40,769 bases of DNA from Bryobacteraceae bacterium (GTDB lineage Bacteria > Acidobacteriota > Terriglobia > Bryobacterales > Bryobacteraceae), in assembly GCA_025056455.1 (NCBI GenBank), contig JANWVY010000017.1, forward strand, positions 1 to 40,769, read 5' to 3'. Of this stretch, positions 1 through 9,351 are shown one piece after another. Position numbers and translations under genes: made by a program. A model generated the notes under the pieces. The model was not told the origin of the DNA. It saw only the letters and a program-made list of their open reading frames with translations, and did not search any database. The first letter of the stretch is position 1. Every line of letters starts with the position of its first letter.

Positions 1-388
<388 letters not shown>

Positions 389-448
389 CCAGCAGGCTCA
401 CTCGTGATGAACCGCTACACCCGCCTGGCAGCGGCCTTCGAAACACTC

Positions 449-2668
449 TCAGCGTATCACATCTTCACGGCGCCCGGTAAAGCAACTTGCACCCGCTAGC
501 ACGGCCTGGCCCAGCGCGATTCCCCCGTCGTTTGGGGGCACTCGCTGGTGCAGAAATACTCGAAATTTCTCTGCCTCGAGCAGGCTCACCACTCGCGCCG
601 ACAAATCCGCATTCTGAAAGACGCCTCCGCTTAACACGACGCTCGGCACAGCTACGGCTTGAGCCATTGCCAGCACCCATCGCGCCGCCGTTTCGTGAAA
701 CTTTGCGGCGATTTCTCCAGCAGGCACACCGCAGTCCCGGTCCCTGAGCAAAGCATCCACCACAGGCCTCCAATCTAGCTCCCCCCTGTCCAAAACAACC
801 GGGTAAGAGGAAACTTGGCTCCGGGAAATGGCTGCTTCGAGCTTCATCGGGGCTTGCCCTTCGAAACGGTTGGCCAAGGCGACACCACTTAAAGCAGCAA
901 CCCCGTCAAACAACCGTCCCATGCTCGTCGTCCACGGGACGGTCCGCCCGCGCTCCAACAGGCCCTTAATTTCAGCCAGGTCTTTTTCTGGCAACCCCAG
1001 CTCGACGTTCCGCCCGCAGTGCTCCAGCAAAGCAACCGCCACGCGACGACAGTCACGAGCTGCCTGGTCGCCTCCAGGCAAGCGAAACGGGCGCAGATGA
1101 CCCACACGACGCATTTCTCTGTCGGTGACCAAAAAGAATTCACTGCCCCAGATGGCCCCATCCGTGCCCAAACCCGTTCCATCCCAAGCGACACCCAAAT
1201 AGGGCGGCTTAACTTCGTTTTCCGCGGCGCAGGCGGCCACATGAGCCAAGTGATGCTGCACCCGCACTAGGGGCAGACCCAGTCCCTCGGCATATTGCGT
1301 AGAAAGATAATCTGGGTGGAGGTCGCAGGCTACGACCTCGGGCTCAAATTCATAGAGACGCGACAAATCGTGAATGGCTCGCTGAAAGTTGCGGTACGCC
1401 TCCACACTTTCTAAGTCTCCGACATGCTGACTCAAAAACACGCGGCGGCCGAATGCGATGGCAATCGTGTTTTTGAGATGGGCGCCAACAGCCAGCACAC
1501 GAGGCAGCTCTTGCGGCACGAGCACTGGCAGTGGCGCATAGCCCCGGGCGCGTCGCAACAACATGGGCCGGCCCTGGGCCGTAACGCGAACAACCGAGTC
1601 GTCGCAGGGCCTCGCAATCGGACGATTGTGCAGCAGAAAGGCATCCGCCAGCCCTTTGAGCCGTTGTTGCGCTTCTTCGTTGGCAATGGCGATTGGCTCA
1701 TCGGAAAGATTGCCGCTGGTGGCCACCACCGGACGTCCAAAACAACGCAATAAACGGTGGTGGAGCGGGGAGTAGGGCAACATCGCGCCAACGAAAGGCG
1801 AACCCATCGAGACCTCTGGAGCCAGCTCGATCCCTGGCGCTGGCCGCAGCAGCAAGATGGGGGCGGCGGGACTAGTCAAAATTGCGATCTCGGCCTCCGA
1901 CACCACACAATTTCGCCGGACTGAATCAAGGCCAGGAAACATGACGGCGAAAGGCTTTTCCTCACGGTTCTTTCGCTTGCGCAAACGGCGAACAGGCTCG
2001 CTTGCGCAAGCGTCGCAGACGAGCTGGAATCCTCCAATTCCTTTCACCGCAAGAATTTCACCCGCTTCCAGCCGCCGTGCAGCGCTTTCCACCTCCTCAT
2101 TCAACTGAGGTCCGCAGCGTGGACAAGCGATCGGTTGGGCATGAAACCGGCGGTCCAGCGGATTCTCGTACTCGGCCCGGCAATCCGCACACATCGCGAA
2201 ATCGCGCATGGTTGTGTTGGCGCGGTCGTAGGGAATGGATTCCAGAATCGTATACCGAGGGCCACAGTTGGTGCAGTTGGTGAACGCATATCCATAGCGC
2301 CGCGCTTCAGGGTCGAAAATTTCTGCTAGGCAGTCCGCACACGTGGCTAAATCCGGCAAAACGACGGCCGACTTCGTTTCGCTAACCGAGCTTTCCACAA
2401 TCGAAAAATCCGGATAGCCAGCGGGCGGCAGCTCCGAGACTTCCATGGACAGGATGACGCAGGCAGGGGGTTTTTGTTGGGGAAGACGCCGTGTAAACTC
2501 ACCCACGACGTCCGAGCTTCCTTCCACCTCCACGACGGCTCCGAGAGCGGAATTCTGCACCTTGCCGCTTAAACCTAACTCCCGGGCCAAACGGTAAACA
2601 AACGGGCGAAATCCAACCCCTTGTACAGCTCCATACAGTTGAAATCGCCGGCGCAGGATCTGATCCAT
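449..2668 (-). CDS. hypF: carbamoyltransferase HypF, [NiFe]-hydrogenase maturation
   Basis: HypF uses carbamoyl phosphate and ATP to carbamoylate the C-terminal cysteine of HypE, the first step in making the cyanide ligands of the [NiFe] site. The 739-residue protein has the family's full domain order. An N-terminal acylphosphatase domain contains GVQGVGFRPFVYRLA (about 14-28). Two zinc-finger units have the pattern C-x2-C-x18-C-x2-C (C110, C113, C132, C135 and C160, C163, C182, C185). A YrdC-like domain (about 200-380) is followed by a Kae1-like domain with HHLAH near residue 475 and VAWDGTGLGTDG. Length is normal for HypF. It is divergent from hypA across a 248-bp gap instead of lying inside the hypA-E operon. 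The ATG at 2668 gives the usual N-terminus. Cytoplasmic. Confidence 0.97.
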   Translation of the reverse strand: MDQILRRRFQLYGAVQGVGFRPFVYRLARELGLSGKVQNSALGAVVEVEGSSDVVGEFTRRLPQQKPPACVILSMEVSELPPAGYPDFSIVESSVSETKSAVVLPDLATCADCLAEIFDPEARRYGYAFTNCTNCGPRYTILESIPYDRANTTMRDFAMCADCRAEYENPLDRRFHAQPIACPRCGPQLNEEVESAARRLEAGEILAVKGIGGFQLVCDACASEPVRRLRKRKNREEKPFAVMFPGLDSVRRNCVVSEAEIAILTSPAAPILLLRPAPGIELAPEVSMGSPFVGAMLPYSPLHHRLLRCFGRPVVATSGNLSDEPIAIANEEAQQRLKGLADAFLLHNRPIARPCDDSVVRVTAQGRPMLLRRARGYAPLPVLVPQELPRVLAVGAHLKNTIAIAFGRRVFLSQHVGDLESVEAYRNFQRAIHDLSRLYEFEPEVVACDLHPDYLSTQYAEGLGLPLVRVQHHLAHVAACAAENEVKPPYLGVAWDGTGLGTDGAIWGSEFFLVTDREMRRVGHLRPFRLPGGDQAARDCRRVAVALLEHCGRNVELGLPEKDLAEIKGLLERGRTVPWTTSMGRLFDGVAALSGVALANRFEGQAPMKLEAAISRSQVSSYPVVLDRGELDWRPVVDALLRDRDCGVPAGEIAAKFHETAARWVLAMAQAVAVPSVVLSGGVFQNADLSARVVSLLEAEKFRVFLHQRVPPNDGGIALGQAVLAGASCFTGRREDVIR

Positions 2669-2739
2669 GGCTTTCCAAGGCTTCTCCCAGCTCTATCTTC
2701 TTCAGTGTGTCATTGCGCCCCAACTCCTAGCGCGGATCT

Positions 2740-2755
2740 TGCGTGAAATCACGCA
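2740..2755. promoter_or_regulatory. inverted repeat in the hypF/hypA divergent region
   Basis: TGCGTGA-AA-TCACGCA is a perfect inverted repeat with 7-bp arms and a 2-base centre. It lies 72 bp upstream of the hypF start and 162 bp upstream of the hypA start. It matches neither the CRP (GTGA-N6-TCAC) nor the FNR (TTGAT-N4-ATCAA) site. It could be an operator for a regulator that controls both sides. No regulator gene is adjacent, so this is a structural observation only. Confidence 0.35.
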
Positions 2756-2880
2756 CAGCCCCGCTCCACCGACCAGCAGCAGAATCTTATAGCTTTTTGT
2801 CCGTGCTTCCAGGTTCAGGGATCGGTTGGGCTTACAGCAGCTTGGAGCGACTGCACCGCGCGCTCCCGCCAAAGACCAGA

Positions 2881-2896
2881 TGGCCAGGGAAATGCA
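2881..2896 (+). promoter_or_regulatory. possible sigma-54 (-24/-12) promoter ahead of hypA
   Basis: TGGCCAGGGAAATGCA has GG and GC separated by exactly 10 bases, as in the -24/-12 consensus TGGCAC-N5-TTGCA, with mismatches at the AC and one T. Hydrogenase maturation operons in enterobacteria are known to use sigma-54. Against it, transcription would start only about 10 bases before the hypA ATG. One such match is easily found by chance. Confidence 0.2.
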
Positions 2897-2916
2897 AGAT
2901 TTCCGATGAGAAGACT

Positions 2917-3300
2917 ATGCATGAGGCTACGCTTGCCGCTCACATCTTAGAGATCGCTCAGGGCGAGGCCTTGCGCTGCGGAGGCGGCCGCATTCGTCGA
3001 ATTCAAGTGCGACTGGGAAAGCTCGCGGGCGTCGTGCCTGAAGCGCTGGAGTTCGCCTTTGAAGCCCTTCGGAGGGAAACTCCTGCCTACGAAGCTGAGC
3101 TTCTCATTCAGCGTGTGCCCGTGCATGCCTGTTGTCCGGTGTGCCGCTGGGAGGGTGAGCTTGACGGGGAATGGTGTTTCCGATGTCAGTCCTGTGATGA
3201 GCCACTTGAAATTCTCAGCGGGCGTGAACTACAAGTCGATTTCATTGAACTGCAAGAATCAGCGCAAGAATCGGAGCAAGCATCATGCGACGCATCGTGA
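2917..3300 (+). CDS. hypA: nickel metallochaperone HypA
   Basis: HypA delivers Ni(II) with HypB to the hydrogenase large-subunit precursor. The start chosen is the ATG at 2917 because it gives the family's obligatory N-terminus Met-His-Glu, where His2 binds nickel. An in-frame upstream extension to 2743 has no HypA-like sequence and crosses the regulatory region. The 127-residue product has the structural zinc site as two CxxC pairs (C73/C76 and C90/C93). It is slightly longer than typical (about 113-120) because of a Glu/Gln/Ser-rich tail. Its last 16 bases overlap hypB, so translation is probably coupled. Cytoplasmic. Confidence 0.95.
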   Translation: MHEATLAAHILEIAQGEALRCGGGRIRRIQVRLGKLAGVVPEALEFAFEALRRETPAYEAELLIQRVPVHACCPVCRWEGELDGEWCFRCQSCDEPLEILSGRELQVDFIELQESAQESEQASCDAS

Positions 3301-3962
3301 TTGAAACGAAAATTCTCAAAAAAAACGACGAAGCCGCGCTCGAAAACCGCGCCTTGCTGGACCGCTACGGAATTCCAGCCGTTAATTTTATGTCAGCCCC
3401 TGGCGCTGGAAAAACCTCTGTGCTTGAGCACAGCTTGCGGAGCTTAAAGAACGAGTTGCGCTTCGCAGTCATTGAAGGCGATCCCGCTACCTCTTTTGAT
3501 GCGGAGCGAATTCAGGCGCTTGGCGTACCGTCATACCAAGTGACAACGGGCACCTGCTGTCACCTTGACGCGAAAATGGTGGCGCGCGCCCTCGCACAGC
3601 TCCAACTTGAGGAACTAGACGCGGTGCTGATTGAGAATGTCGGCAATCTGATGTGCCCGGCGGAGTTTAACCTCGGCGAACAGTTGCGCGTGATGGTCTA
3701 CAGTTGCGTGGAGGGGGCGGAGAAGCCGAAAAAATATCCGGTGATGTTCCGTACCACGCATGCTGTAATTCTGAATAAGATTGACCTGCTGCCTTACACC
3801 GACGTTTCGCTCGAAGAGCTCAAGCGGAGCGTACTTGAGGTCAATCCAACCGCGGTGCTGTTCCCGCTTTCCTGCCGTACTGGGGAGGGCGTCGCCGAAT
3901 GGGTCGATTGGTTCCGTGATGCGATCGTGAGCATGCGCACAAGAGTGGCGGTATGTGCTTAG
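3285..3962 (+). CDS. hypB: hydrogenase nickel-incorporation GTPase HypB
   Basis: HypB is the GTPase that drives nickel insertion together with HypA. The 225-residue protein has a P-loop SAPGAGKTS (37-45), IEGDPATSFDAER (63-75), the metal-site motif TCCHLDA (90-96), ENVGNLMCPAEFNLGE (117-132) with C124, and the guanine-specificity motif NKID (164-167). It lacks the N-terminal histidine-rich nickel-storage stretch and the CxxGC-type leader seen in some HypB proteins, so it is the short form. It overlaps hypA by 16 bases and hypC by 10. Confidence 0.96.
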   Translation: MRRIVIETKILKKNDEAALENRALLDRYGIPAVNFMSAPGAGKTSVLEHSLRSLKNELRFAVIEGDPATSFDAERIQALGVPSYQVTTGTCCHLDAKMVARALAQLQLEELDAVLIENVGNLMCPAEFNLGEQLRVMVYSCVEGAEKPKKYPVMFRTTHAVILNKIDLLPYTDVSLEELKRSVLEVNPTAVLFPLSCRTGEGVAEWVDWFRDAIVSMRTRVAVCA

Positions 3963-4243
3963 CAATCCCAGGCAAAGTGCTCAGCGTGGAAGGCGAACAA
4001 CCTGCCTTGCGTCGAGGTCGCGTGGATTTTGGCGGCATCCGTAAGGAAATTCGCTTTGCTTTCACCCCTGAAGTTCAACCGGGAAACTATGTGCTCGTCC
4101 ACGCTGGCTTTGCGTTGCGGATCATCGATGAAGCGGAGGCGGAGCGCAGCCAAGCCGCACTTGAAGAAGCCTTGGCAGAATGGACGCCTGGTGATTCTCC
4201 CGCTTCGAACTCATCGCTAGATGCCCAGGACGGTTCTCCATGA
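3953..4243 (+). CDS. hypC: hydrogenase assembly chaperone HypC
   Basis: HypC is the small OB-fold chaperone that carries the Fe(CN)2CO unit with HypD to the large subunit. The N-terminus MCLAIPGKV is diagnostic, since the Cys exposed after Met removal is the iron ligand. This fixes the ATG at 3953, inside the end of hypB. The protein has 96 residues; the core ends near residue 70, followed by an acidic, Ser-rich tail. The stop overlaps the hypD start as ATGA. Confidence 0.96.
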   Translation: MCLAIPGKVLSVEGEQPALRRGRVDFGGIRKEIRFAFTPEVQPGNYVLVHAGFALRIIDEAEAERSQAALEEALAEWTPGDSPASNSSLDAQDGSP

Positions 4244-5325
4244 AGCTGCTCACCGACTACCGGAAAACTTCCACAGTTGCGCAACTGGCGCGAGCGATTC
4301 AGTGCGCAGCCACCCGGCCGTGGACGCTCATGGAAATCTGCGGAGGCCAAACCCACAGCATCCTAAAGTTTGGCCTGGACCAGATGTTGCCTCCTGGCCT
4401 GACCCTGGTCCATGGTCCTGGCTGCCCAGTGTGTGTAACGCCTGCCGAGCTCATTGACAAAGCCATCGCGATCGCACTCCAACCTAGAGTCATCTTTTGT
4501 TCGTTTGGCGACATGTTGCGCGTGCCAGGTTCCAAGCACAGCCTGCTCGATGCGAAAGCGTCGGGGGCTGACGTCCGAGTGGTCTATTCGCCCCTCGATG
4601 CGGTGAAGCTAGCGCGAGAAAACCCGCAACGGGAGGTCGTGTTTTTTGCCGTTGGCTTTGAAACGACAGCGCCCGCCAACGCGATGGCTGCCTGGCAGGC
4701 CTCGCAAGACAAGCTTTCGAATTTCTCGCTCCTCGTGGCCCAAATGCTTGTGCCGCCCGCCATGCGCCAGATCCTAAGCTCTCCCAATTGCCGGGTGCAG
4801 GGCTTCCTCGCTCCGGGCCACGTGTGCACGGTGGAAGGATACGTGGAATACGAGCGCCTGGCCGCCAGCTTTCACGTGCCCATTGTGGTGACAGGCTTTG
4901 AGCCGGTGGACCTGCTCGAGGGGATCCTCATGGTGGTGCGCCAGCTTGAGAGCGGAAGGGCGGACGTTGAAAATCAATATGTCCGCGTCGTGCGCCGGGA
5001 AGGCAATCCAGCCGCTCGAGCGGTTGTTCAGGAAGTTTTTGAAGTCAGTGACCGGCACTGGCGCGGCGTCGGTCTGATTCCTTCGAGCGGTCTTCGCCTC
5101 CGAGAAGCTTATCGCCACCTGGACGCCGAGCTCCGTTTTCCCGCTGCCGTGACCCCGGCGCCACGATCCGAGCTATGTCTGGTAGGCCTTGTCTTACAGG
5201 GCCTGATGAAACCCTCTGAGTGTCCTGCTTTCGGAAAGAGCTGCACACCTGATCAGCCGCTCGGGGCACCGATGGTTTCCTCCGAAGGCGCCTGCTCGGC
5301 ATATTATCTTTATGGCCGCGGCTGA
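4240..5325 (+). CDS. hypD: hydrogenase formation protein HypD
   Basis: HypD is the Fe-S scaffold on which the Fe(CN)2CO group is assembled, in complex with HypC and HypE. The 361 residues show the family motifs in order: MEICGGQTH (C34), GPGCPVC (C62, C65), VGFETTAPA, and a C-terminal cluster-binding region with C313, C328, C335 and C352 (FGKSC and SEGAC). Length is typical. The start overlaps hypC by 4 bases, and the end overlaps hypE by 14 bases. No key residue appears missing. Confidence 0.97.
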   Translation: MKLLTDYRKTSTVAQLARAIQCAATRPWTLMEICGGQTHSILKFGLDQMLPPGLTLVHGPGCPVCVTPAELIDKAIAIALQPRVIFCSFGDMLRVPGSKHSLLDAKASGADVRVVYSPLDAVKLARENPQREVVFFAVGFETTAPANAMAAWQASQDKLSNFSLLVAQMLVPPAMRQILSSPNCRVQGFLAPGHVCTVEGYVEYERLAASFHVPIVVTGFEPVDLLEGILMVVRQLESGRADVENQYVRVVRREGNPAARAVVQEVFEVSDRHWRGVGLIPSSGLRLREAYRHLDAELRFPAAVTPAPRSELCLVGLVLQGLMKPSECPAFGKSCTPDQPLGAPMVSSEGACSAYYLYGRG

Positions 5326-6376
5326 TTCTGAGTTCGTCCTCCATTGCCCGGTTCCAGCTGATCCAGGCGATCGCATCGTTCTAGCGCATGGGGGAGGCGG
5401 GAAGCTTTCTCAACGGCTGTTTGAACACGTCTTTCATCCTGCCTTCTCCAACCCTCTTCTCGACCAGCGACACGATGGGGCGGTGCTGCCTGCCGCCGCA
5501 TTTCAAGCTCTCGCAGATCTGGCCTTCTCCACCGATAGCTATGTGGTCAAACCCCTGGTGTTTCCCGGAGGCAATATCGGAGACTTAGCTGTCCATGGGA
5601 CAGTGAATGACCTTGCGATGTGCGGCGCCCGGCCGATGTATCTCAGTTGCGCGTTCATCCTGGAAGAGGGCTTACCTGTGGCGACACTTCGCGCCGTCGT
5701 AGAGTCCATGCGTCGCGCTGCCGAGCGCGCCCAGGTGCTCCTGGTCACGGGCGACACGAAGGTCGTCGATTACGGCAAAGCGGACGGCATGTTCATCACT
5801 ACCGCCGGCGTGGGGCAAGTGTGTCATCCTGTTGCCGCTTCACGCATTCAGCCCGGAGACGCCATCGTGGTGAGTGGTGACTTGGGAGCGCATGGCATGG
5901 CCATTCTGTCGGTGCGCGAGGGGCTGGAGTTTGAATCCCCAATTGTTAGTGACACTGCGCCCCTCTGGCCGTGTGTGGAGGCTCTCCTAAAGGCTCATAT
6001 CGACGTGCATTGTCTTCGTGACCTGACGCGCGGCGGGCTTTCGAGCGCGCTGAATGAACTGGCGCAAACTCGTGGCCTCATCTTCCAAATTGAGGAGAGC
6101 TTGATCCCCGTAACTGGGCCCGTCCGGAGCGCCTGCGAACTGTTCGGGCTCGATCCGCTGTATGTGGCGAACGAGGGCCGCTTCGTCGCCTTCCTCCCCG
6201 CAGCCGAGGCTCAAAAGGCGGTGGATGCGCTGAAAAGCCTCGACGTCAGCCAGCAGGCCACAATCATCGGCTTTGTCTCGGACGAGCCGGGCCACAGCGT
6301 TCACCTCAGGACGGCCACAGGCGGTCTTCGGATTCTGCAAATGCTAAGCGGCGAACAGTTGCCCCGGATTTGTTAA
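5312..6376 (+). CDS. hypE: hydrogenase maturation protein HypE (thiocarboxamide dehydratase)
   Basis: HypE receives the carbamoyl group from HypF on its C-terminal cysteine and dehydrates it with ATP to a thiocyanate, the cyanide donor. The 354-residue AIRS/PurM-fold protein contains [13 protein letters not shown] near residue 24, [28 protein letters not shown] and [13 protein letters not shown]. It ends with PRIC, so the acceptor cysteine is the last residue as the mechanism requires. It is the last gene of the overlapping hypA-E run. The next gene, a transporter, starts 113 bp later. Confidence 0.97.
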   Translation: MAAADSEFVLHCPVPADPGDRIVLAHGGGGKLSQRLFEHVFHPAFSNPLLDQRHDGAVLPAAAFQALADLAFSTDSYVVKPLVFPGGNIGDLAVHGTVNDLAMCGARPMYLSCAFILEEGLPVATLRAVVESMRRAAERAQVLLVTGDTKVVDYGKADGMFITTAGVGQVCHPVAASRIQPGDAIVVSGDLGAHGMAILSVREGLEFESPIVSDTAPLWPCVEALLKAHIDVHCLRDLTRGGLSSALNELAQTRGLIFQIEESLIPVTGPVRSACELFGLDPLYVANEGRFVAFLPAAEAQKAVDALKSLDVSQQATIIGFVSDEPGHSVHLRTATGGLRILQMLSGEQLPRIC

Positions 6377-6426
6377 GGGATTTGCCCTCCGGCTGGAGCC
6401 TGGCGGACTCAAAATCCATCCAGCCA

Positions 6427-6456
6427 TTGCGTGCAGACGGAAGGAAAGCCTATGAT
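6427..6456 (+). promoter_or_regulatory. candidate sigma-70 promoter for the OPT transporter
   Basis: TTGCGT (6427-6432) and TATGAT (6451-6456) are separated by 18 bases in the gap between hypE and the OPT gene. The -10 is a 5/6 match and the -35 is weak. It would give a leader of about 27 bases. It suggests the transporter has its own promoter apart from the hyp operon. Confidence 0.35.
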
Positions 6457-6489
6457 GTGGAGTCCTGTGGTTCGGATCTGGGTGATTTC

Positions 6490-8514
6490 ATGAACGAAAA
6501 AAAATACCAGCCTTTTGTTCCCGAAACGATGCAGATGACCGAGTTCACGGCGCGCGCCGTAATCATCGGCATCATTTTGACGCTCATTCTCGGAGCAGCC
6601 AACGCCTATCTTGGCTTGCGGGCGGGCATCACCATTGCCGCTACCTATCCTGCTGCGGTGATTGGAATGGCGGCGCTTCGTTTCTTCCGGGGCTCGGTGC
6701 TTGAGGAAAATCTCTGCCGCACGGCCGGCTCAATTGGAGAATCCGTCGCGGCCGGAGCCATCTTCACGCTGCCAGCCTTTGTCATTGCTCGCGCCTGGCC
6801 CTCGTTCGGATTTGAAGACGCCTACTGGAAATCAACGGCGTTAATGATCGTGGGCAGCGTGGTGGGAGTCCTATTTGTTTCCTTAGTACGCCGCGTCATG
6901 GTGGAGGACCCGGAACTGCCTTTTCCTGAGTCGGTGGCGGCGGCGGAAATCCACAAAGCAGGACAGCGGGGCGCTCAGGCCGTAAAATTTCTCTTCTACA
7001 ACATCGCAATAGGCGGCGCGACGTACTTGCTAGGCAAGTTCAACCTGTTTGCGCTCGACCATCAGGTCAAGGGGATTGCAATTGGTTCGCTCGGACAAAG
7101 CCGCGTACGCCTGGGAGCTTCCGAACAAGCGGCGGCAGTCCCAGCCGGAGGATTTGCCTCGTTTTCGGCGCCAGAAATTAGTCCCGCGTATTTGGGTGTC
7201 GGCTATATCATTGGTCCGCGACTCGCCGCCCTGCAATTCTCTGGCGGAGTGATGGCGTGGGGATTGATGGTGCCCTTGCTGATTTATTTTCTAGGCCCTC
7301 AGTTGGCGCCTTCGTTCACCCAAAACGGGACTACGAACTGGGATGCGATGGCCGCTTCGCTCTGGCGGTTTGTGGTGCGGCCCGTCGCGGTTGGAGGCAT
7401 GCTCGTGGGCGCCGCCTACACCCTCTACCGGATGCGCAAGAGTCTAACCGCAGGTCTCGGGCGAGCGTTTGAGGAACTAAAAGGTGGAGCTCCACCCCCA
7501 GAATCGCTGGGCCGCACGGAACGTTACATGAGCTCGAAGGTCGTCCTCGGTCTGATTGCTGTCATGTTCGTACTGATGATCGGACTGTACTATTTCTTCG
7601 CCGGCCACATCCTCGCGGCAGTGGTTTCGGCGACCGTGATGATTGTCATTGGGTTCTTCTTTGCGACGGTTTCGGGGAGCCTCGTGGGACTGATTGGCTC
7701 ATCGAACAACCCAATCTCCGGGCTCACGCTCTCGACGCTAATTATCGCCGCGTTGTTAATGGTGGCTCTCGGGTTCACCGGACCAGCCGGTGTGGCCGTC
7801 GTTCTGGGTGTTGCGGCTGTCGTCTGCGTGTCTTCAGCGGTAGCGGGAGAACTGCTGCAAGATTTTAAAGTTGGCTACATCCTGGGAGGTACACCGCGGA
7901 CGATTCAAATCGTGGAGTTAATTGCTGTGGTGATCGCGAGCTTAGTCATGTATTTTCCGCTGTGGCTGCTCAACGAAGGCGACATCCGCCAGGGGGGACA
8001 AGGCTTTGGAGGGCGCGCCTTACCCGCGCCGCAGGCGGGCCTGATGGCGATGCTTGCTCAGGGAATCGTGGGTGGGGAGATGGCTTGGCCGCTGGTGGTG
8101 GTTGGGATGTTTATGGGCCTGGTGATGATCTTGTTGCAAGTGAAGAGTCCTATGCTGTTTGCAGTGGGAATGTATTTGCCCTTTGGCACCACCTTCGCCA
8201 TCTTTTGTGGCGGCCTAACGCGCTGGATTGCCGACAGAGTCGCCCGGCGACAAGGCTACAACGAGGCGCAACTTGCCCGGGTAGAGAATGCGGGAGTCCT
8301 TACAGCCTCTGGCCTCATTGCTGGTGAGGCTCTGGTGGGGCTCATCTGGAGCGCGATGCAGTTTTTACCAGCCGGCATGATTCCGGACTTTAAAAACCAC
8401 AGCTATCTAATCGGTCTGGTTGTTCTCGCAGCGCTTGCTACTTTGATGGTCCGCCTGCCGCTCACCAACGCCGGCTCTCCGGATGAGCCAGCGCCGCCAG
8501 CAGCGATTGTCTAG
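6490..8514 (+). CDS. OPT-family oligopeptide-type transporter
   Basis: This is a polytopic inner-membrane protein of the oligopeptide transporter (OPT) superfamily, which imports peptides or metal chelates. The ATG at 6490 gives 674 residues and the typical bacterial start, a short polar leader followed by AVIIGIILTLILGAANAYLGLRAG. An upstream in-frame extension to 6370 has no family character. Family-like segments include GSIGESVAAGAIFTLPAF, PELPFPESVAAAEIHKAG, FFATVSGSLVGLIGSSNNPISG and the late KSPMLFAVGMYLP. Hydrophobic segments occur throughout, about 14-16 by eye. Substrate cannot be told from sequence. Its position after the hyp genes might hint at nickel or iron chelates, but the genes probably have separate promoters. 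Confidence 0.92.
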   Translation: MNEKKYQPFVPETMQMTEFTARAVIIGIILTLILGAANAYLGLRAGITIAATYPAAVIGMAALRFFRGSVLEENLCRTAGSIGESVAAGAIFTLPAFVIARAWPSFGFEDAYWKSTALMIVGSVVGVLFVSLVRRVMVEDPELPFPESVAAAEIHKAGQRGAQAVKFLFYNIAIGGATYLLGKFNLFALDHQVKGIAIGSLGQSRVRLGASEQAAAVPAGGFASFSAPEISPAYLGVGYIIGPRLAALQFSGGVMAWGLMVPLLIYFLGPQLAPSFTQNGTTNWDAMAASLWRFVVRPVAVGGMLVGAAYTLYRMRKSLTAGLGRAFEELKGGAPPPESLGRTERYMSSKVVLGLIAVMFVLMIGLYYFFAGHILAAVVSATVMIVIGFFFATVSGSLVGLIGSSNNPISGLTLSTLIIAALLMVALGFTGPAGVAVVLGVAAVVCVSSAVAGELLQDFKVGYILGGTPRTIQIVELIAVVIASLVMYFPLWLLNEGDIRQGGQGFGGRALPAPQAGLMAMLAQGIVGGEMAWPLVVVGMFMGLVMILLQVKSPMLFAVGMYLPFGTTFAIFCGGLTRWIADRVARRQGYNEAQLARVENAGVLTASGLIAGEALVGLIWSAMQFLPAGMIPDFKNHSYLIGLVVLAALATLMVRLPLTNAGSPDEPAPPAAIV

Positions 8515-8543
8515 CGCCGGAGCTCATCAGGAGAAATCTCAAG

Positions 8544-9326
8544 ATGTCATTGATGCGTGAAATCCGCCAATATCCGGTCCCCCGACATGCCGTGGCTCTC
8601 TGGTGGTTCGGCCAAAATGGATATATCTTCAAGACGCACGATGGTACGCTCACCAGCGTCGACCTCTATCTGACGGACAGCTGCAACGGGCTGGTAGCGG
8701 GCCTGGATTTGCGACGCAAGGTGCCCGTTTTCATCCCACCGGAAGAAGTGGATGTCGACATTTACACCTGCACGCACAATCATCAAGACCACACCGATCC
8801 GTGGACGATTCGCGGCCTTCGCAACAAAGACACAGCCTATTTTGTCGGACCGCATCCAAGCTGCAATGTTTACTTAGCCGAAAACGTTGAATGTGGGCGG
8901 ATTGTCCCGACGTGGCCGCAAAATGTCCTCGAGCTGAAGGATGTCAAAATCACGGGAACCTTCGCCCTGCCCACCGACGATTCGGATTTAAACCACGTGG
9001 GCTATGTCTTTGAGTTTGGCAACGGCCCCAAAATCTATGTCACGGGAGACACAGACCGCAGTGACCTGCTGTTTTCGGTGGAAAGGCAGAAGCCAGAGAT
9101 TGTCATTACGGTGATCAACGGCGGCTTTAACAACCTATCGCACTGGGAAGCCGCGGAACTATGTTCGCACCTGAAACCCAAGGTGGCCATCCCTTGCCAT
9201 TACGACATGTTCCCGGACAACTCCGTGGACCCGAAACAATTTCGGGCGACCTTGGCTTTGCAGGCGCCTGGGGTCCAGTACCTCGAACTCGAGCACGGCA
9301 AGCCCTATGTTTTTGAGCGCAGCTGA
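8544..9326 (+). CDS. UlaG-like metallo-beta-lactamase-fold hydrolase
   Basis: The 260-residue protein resembles L-ascorbate-6-phosphate lactonase UlaG and related MBL-fold hydrolases. The metal motif THNHQDHTD gives H78, H80, D82 and H83. Further candidate ligands are H151 (LNHVGYVFE), D169 (VTGDTD) and H219 (IPCHYDMF). No signal peptide is seen, so it is cytoplasmic. A ribosome-binding site AGGAG lies 9-10 bases before the ATG. No ula-type phosphotransferase or pentose genes are nearby, so ascorbate utilisation is not supported and the true substrate is unknown. It is convergent with the next gene, with a gap of 25 bp. Confidence 0.88.
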   Translation: MSLMREIRQYPVPRHAVALWWFGQNGYIFKTHDGTLTSVDLYLTDSCNGLVAGLDLRRKVPVFIPPEEVDVDIYTCTHNHQDHTDPWTIRGLRNKDTAYFVGPHPSCNVYLAENVECGRIVPTWPQNVLELKDVKITGTFALPTDDSDLNHVGYVFEFGNGPKIYVTGDTDRSDLLFSVERQKPEIVITVINGGFNNLSHWEAAELCSHLKPKVAIPCHYDMFPDNSVDPKQFRATLALQAPGVQYLELEHGKPYVFERS

Positions 9327-9351
9327 TAGCTTGAGAGAAACCGCCGCCACT

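Noticed and set aside
2743-2916. Upstream extension of hypA by 58 residues
   Set aside because: HypA must start Met-His-Glu; the extension has no family character and covers the regulatory gap.
8544-9326. Ascorbate-6-phosphate lactonase ulaG as a firm assignment
   Set aside because: The fold and metal motifs match, but there is no ascorbate phosphotransferase or pentose-phosphate context.
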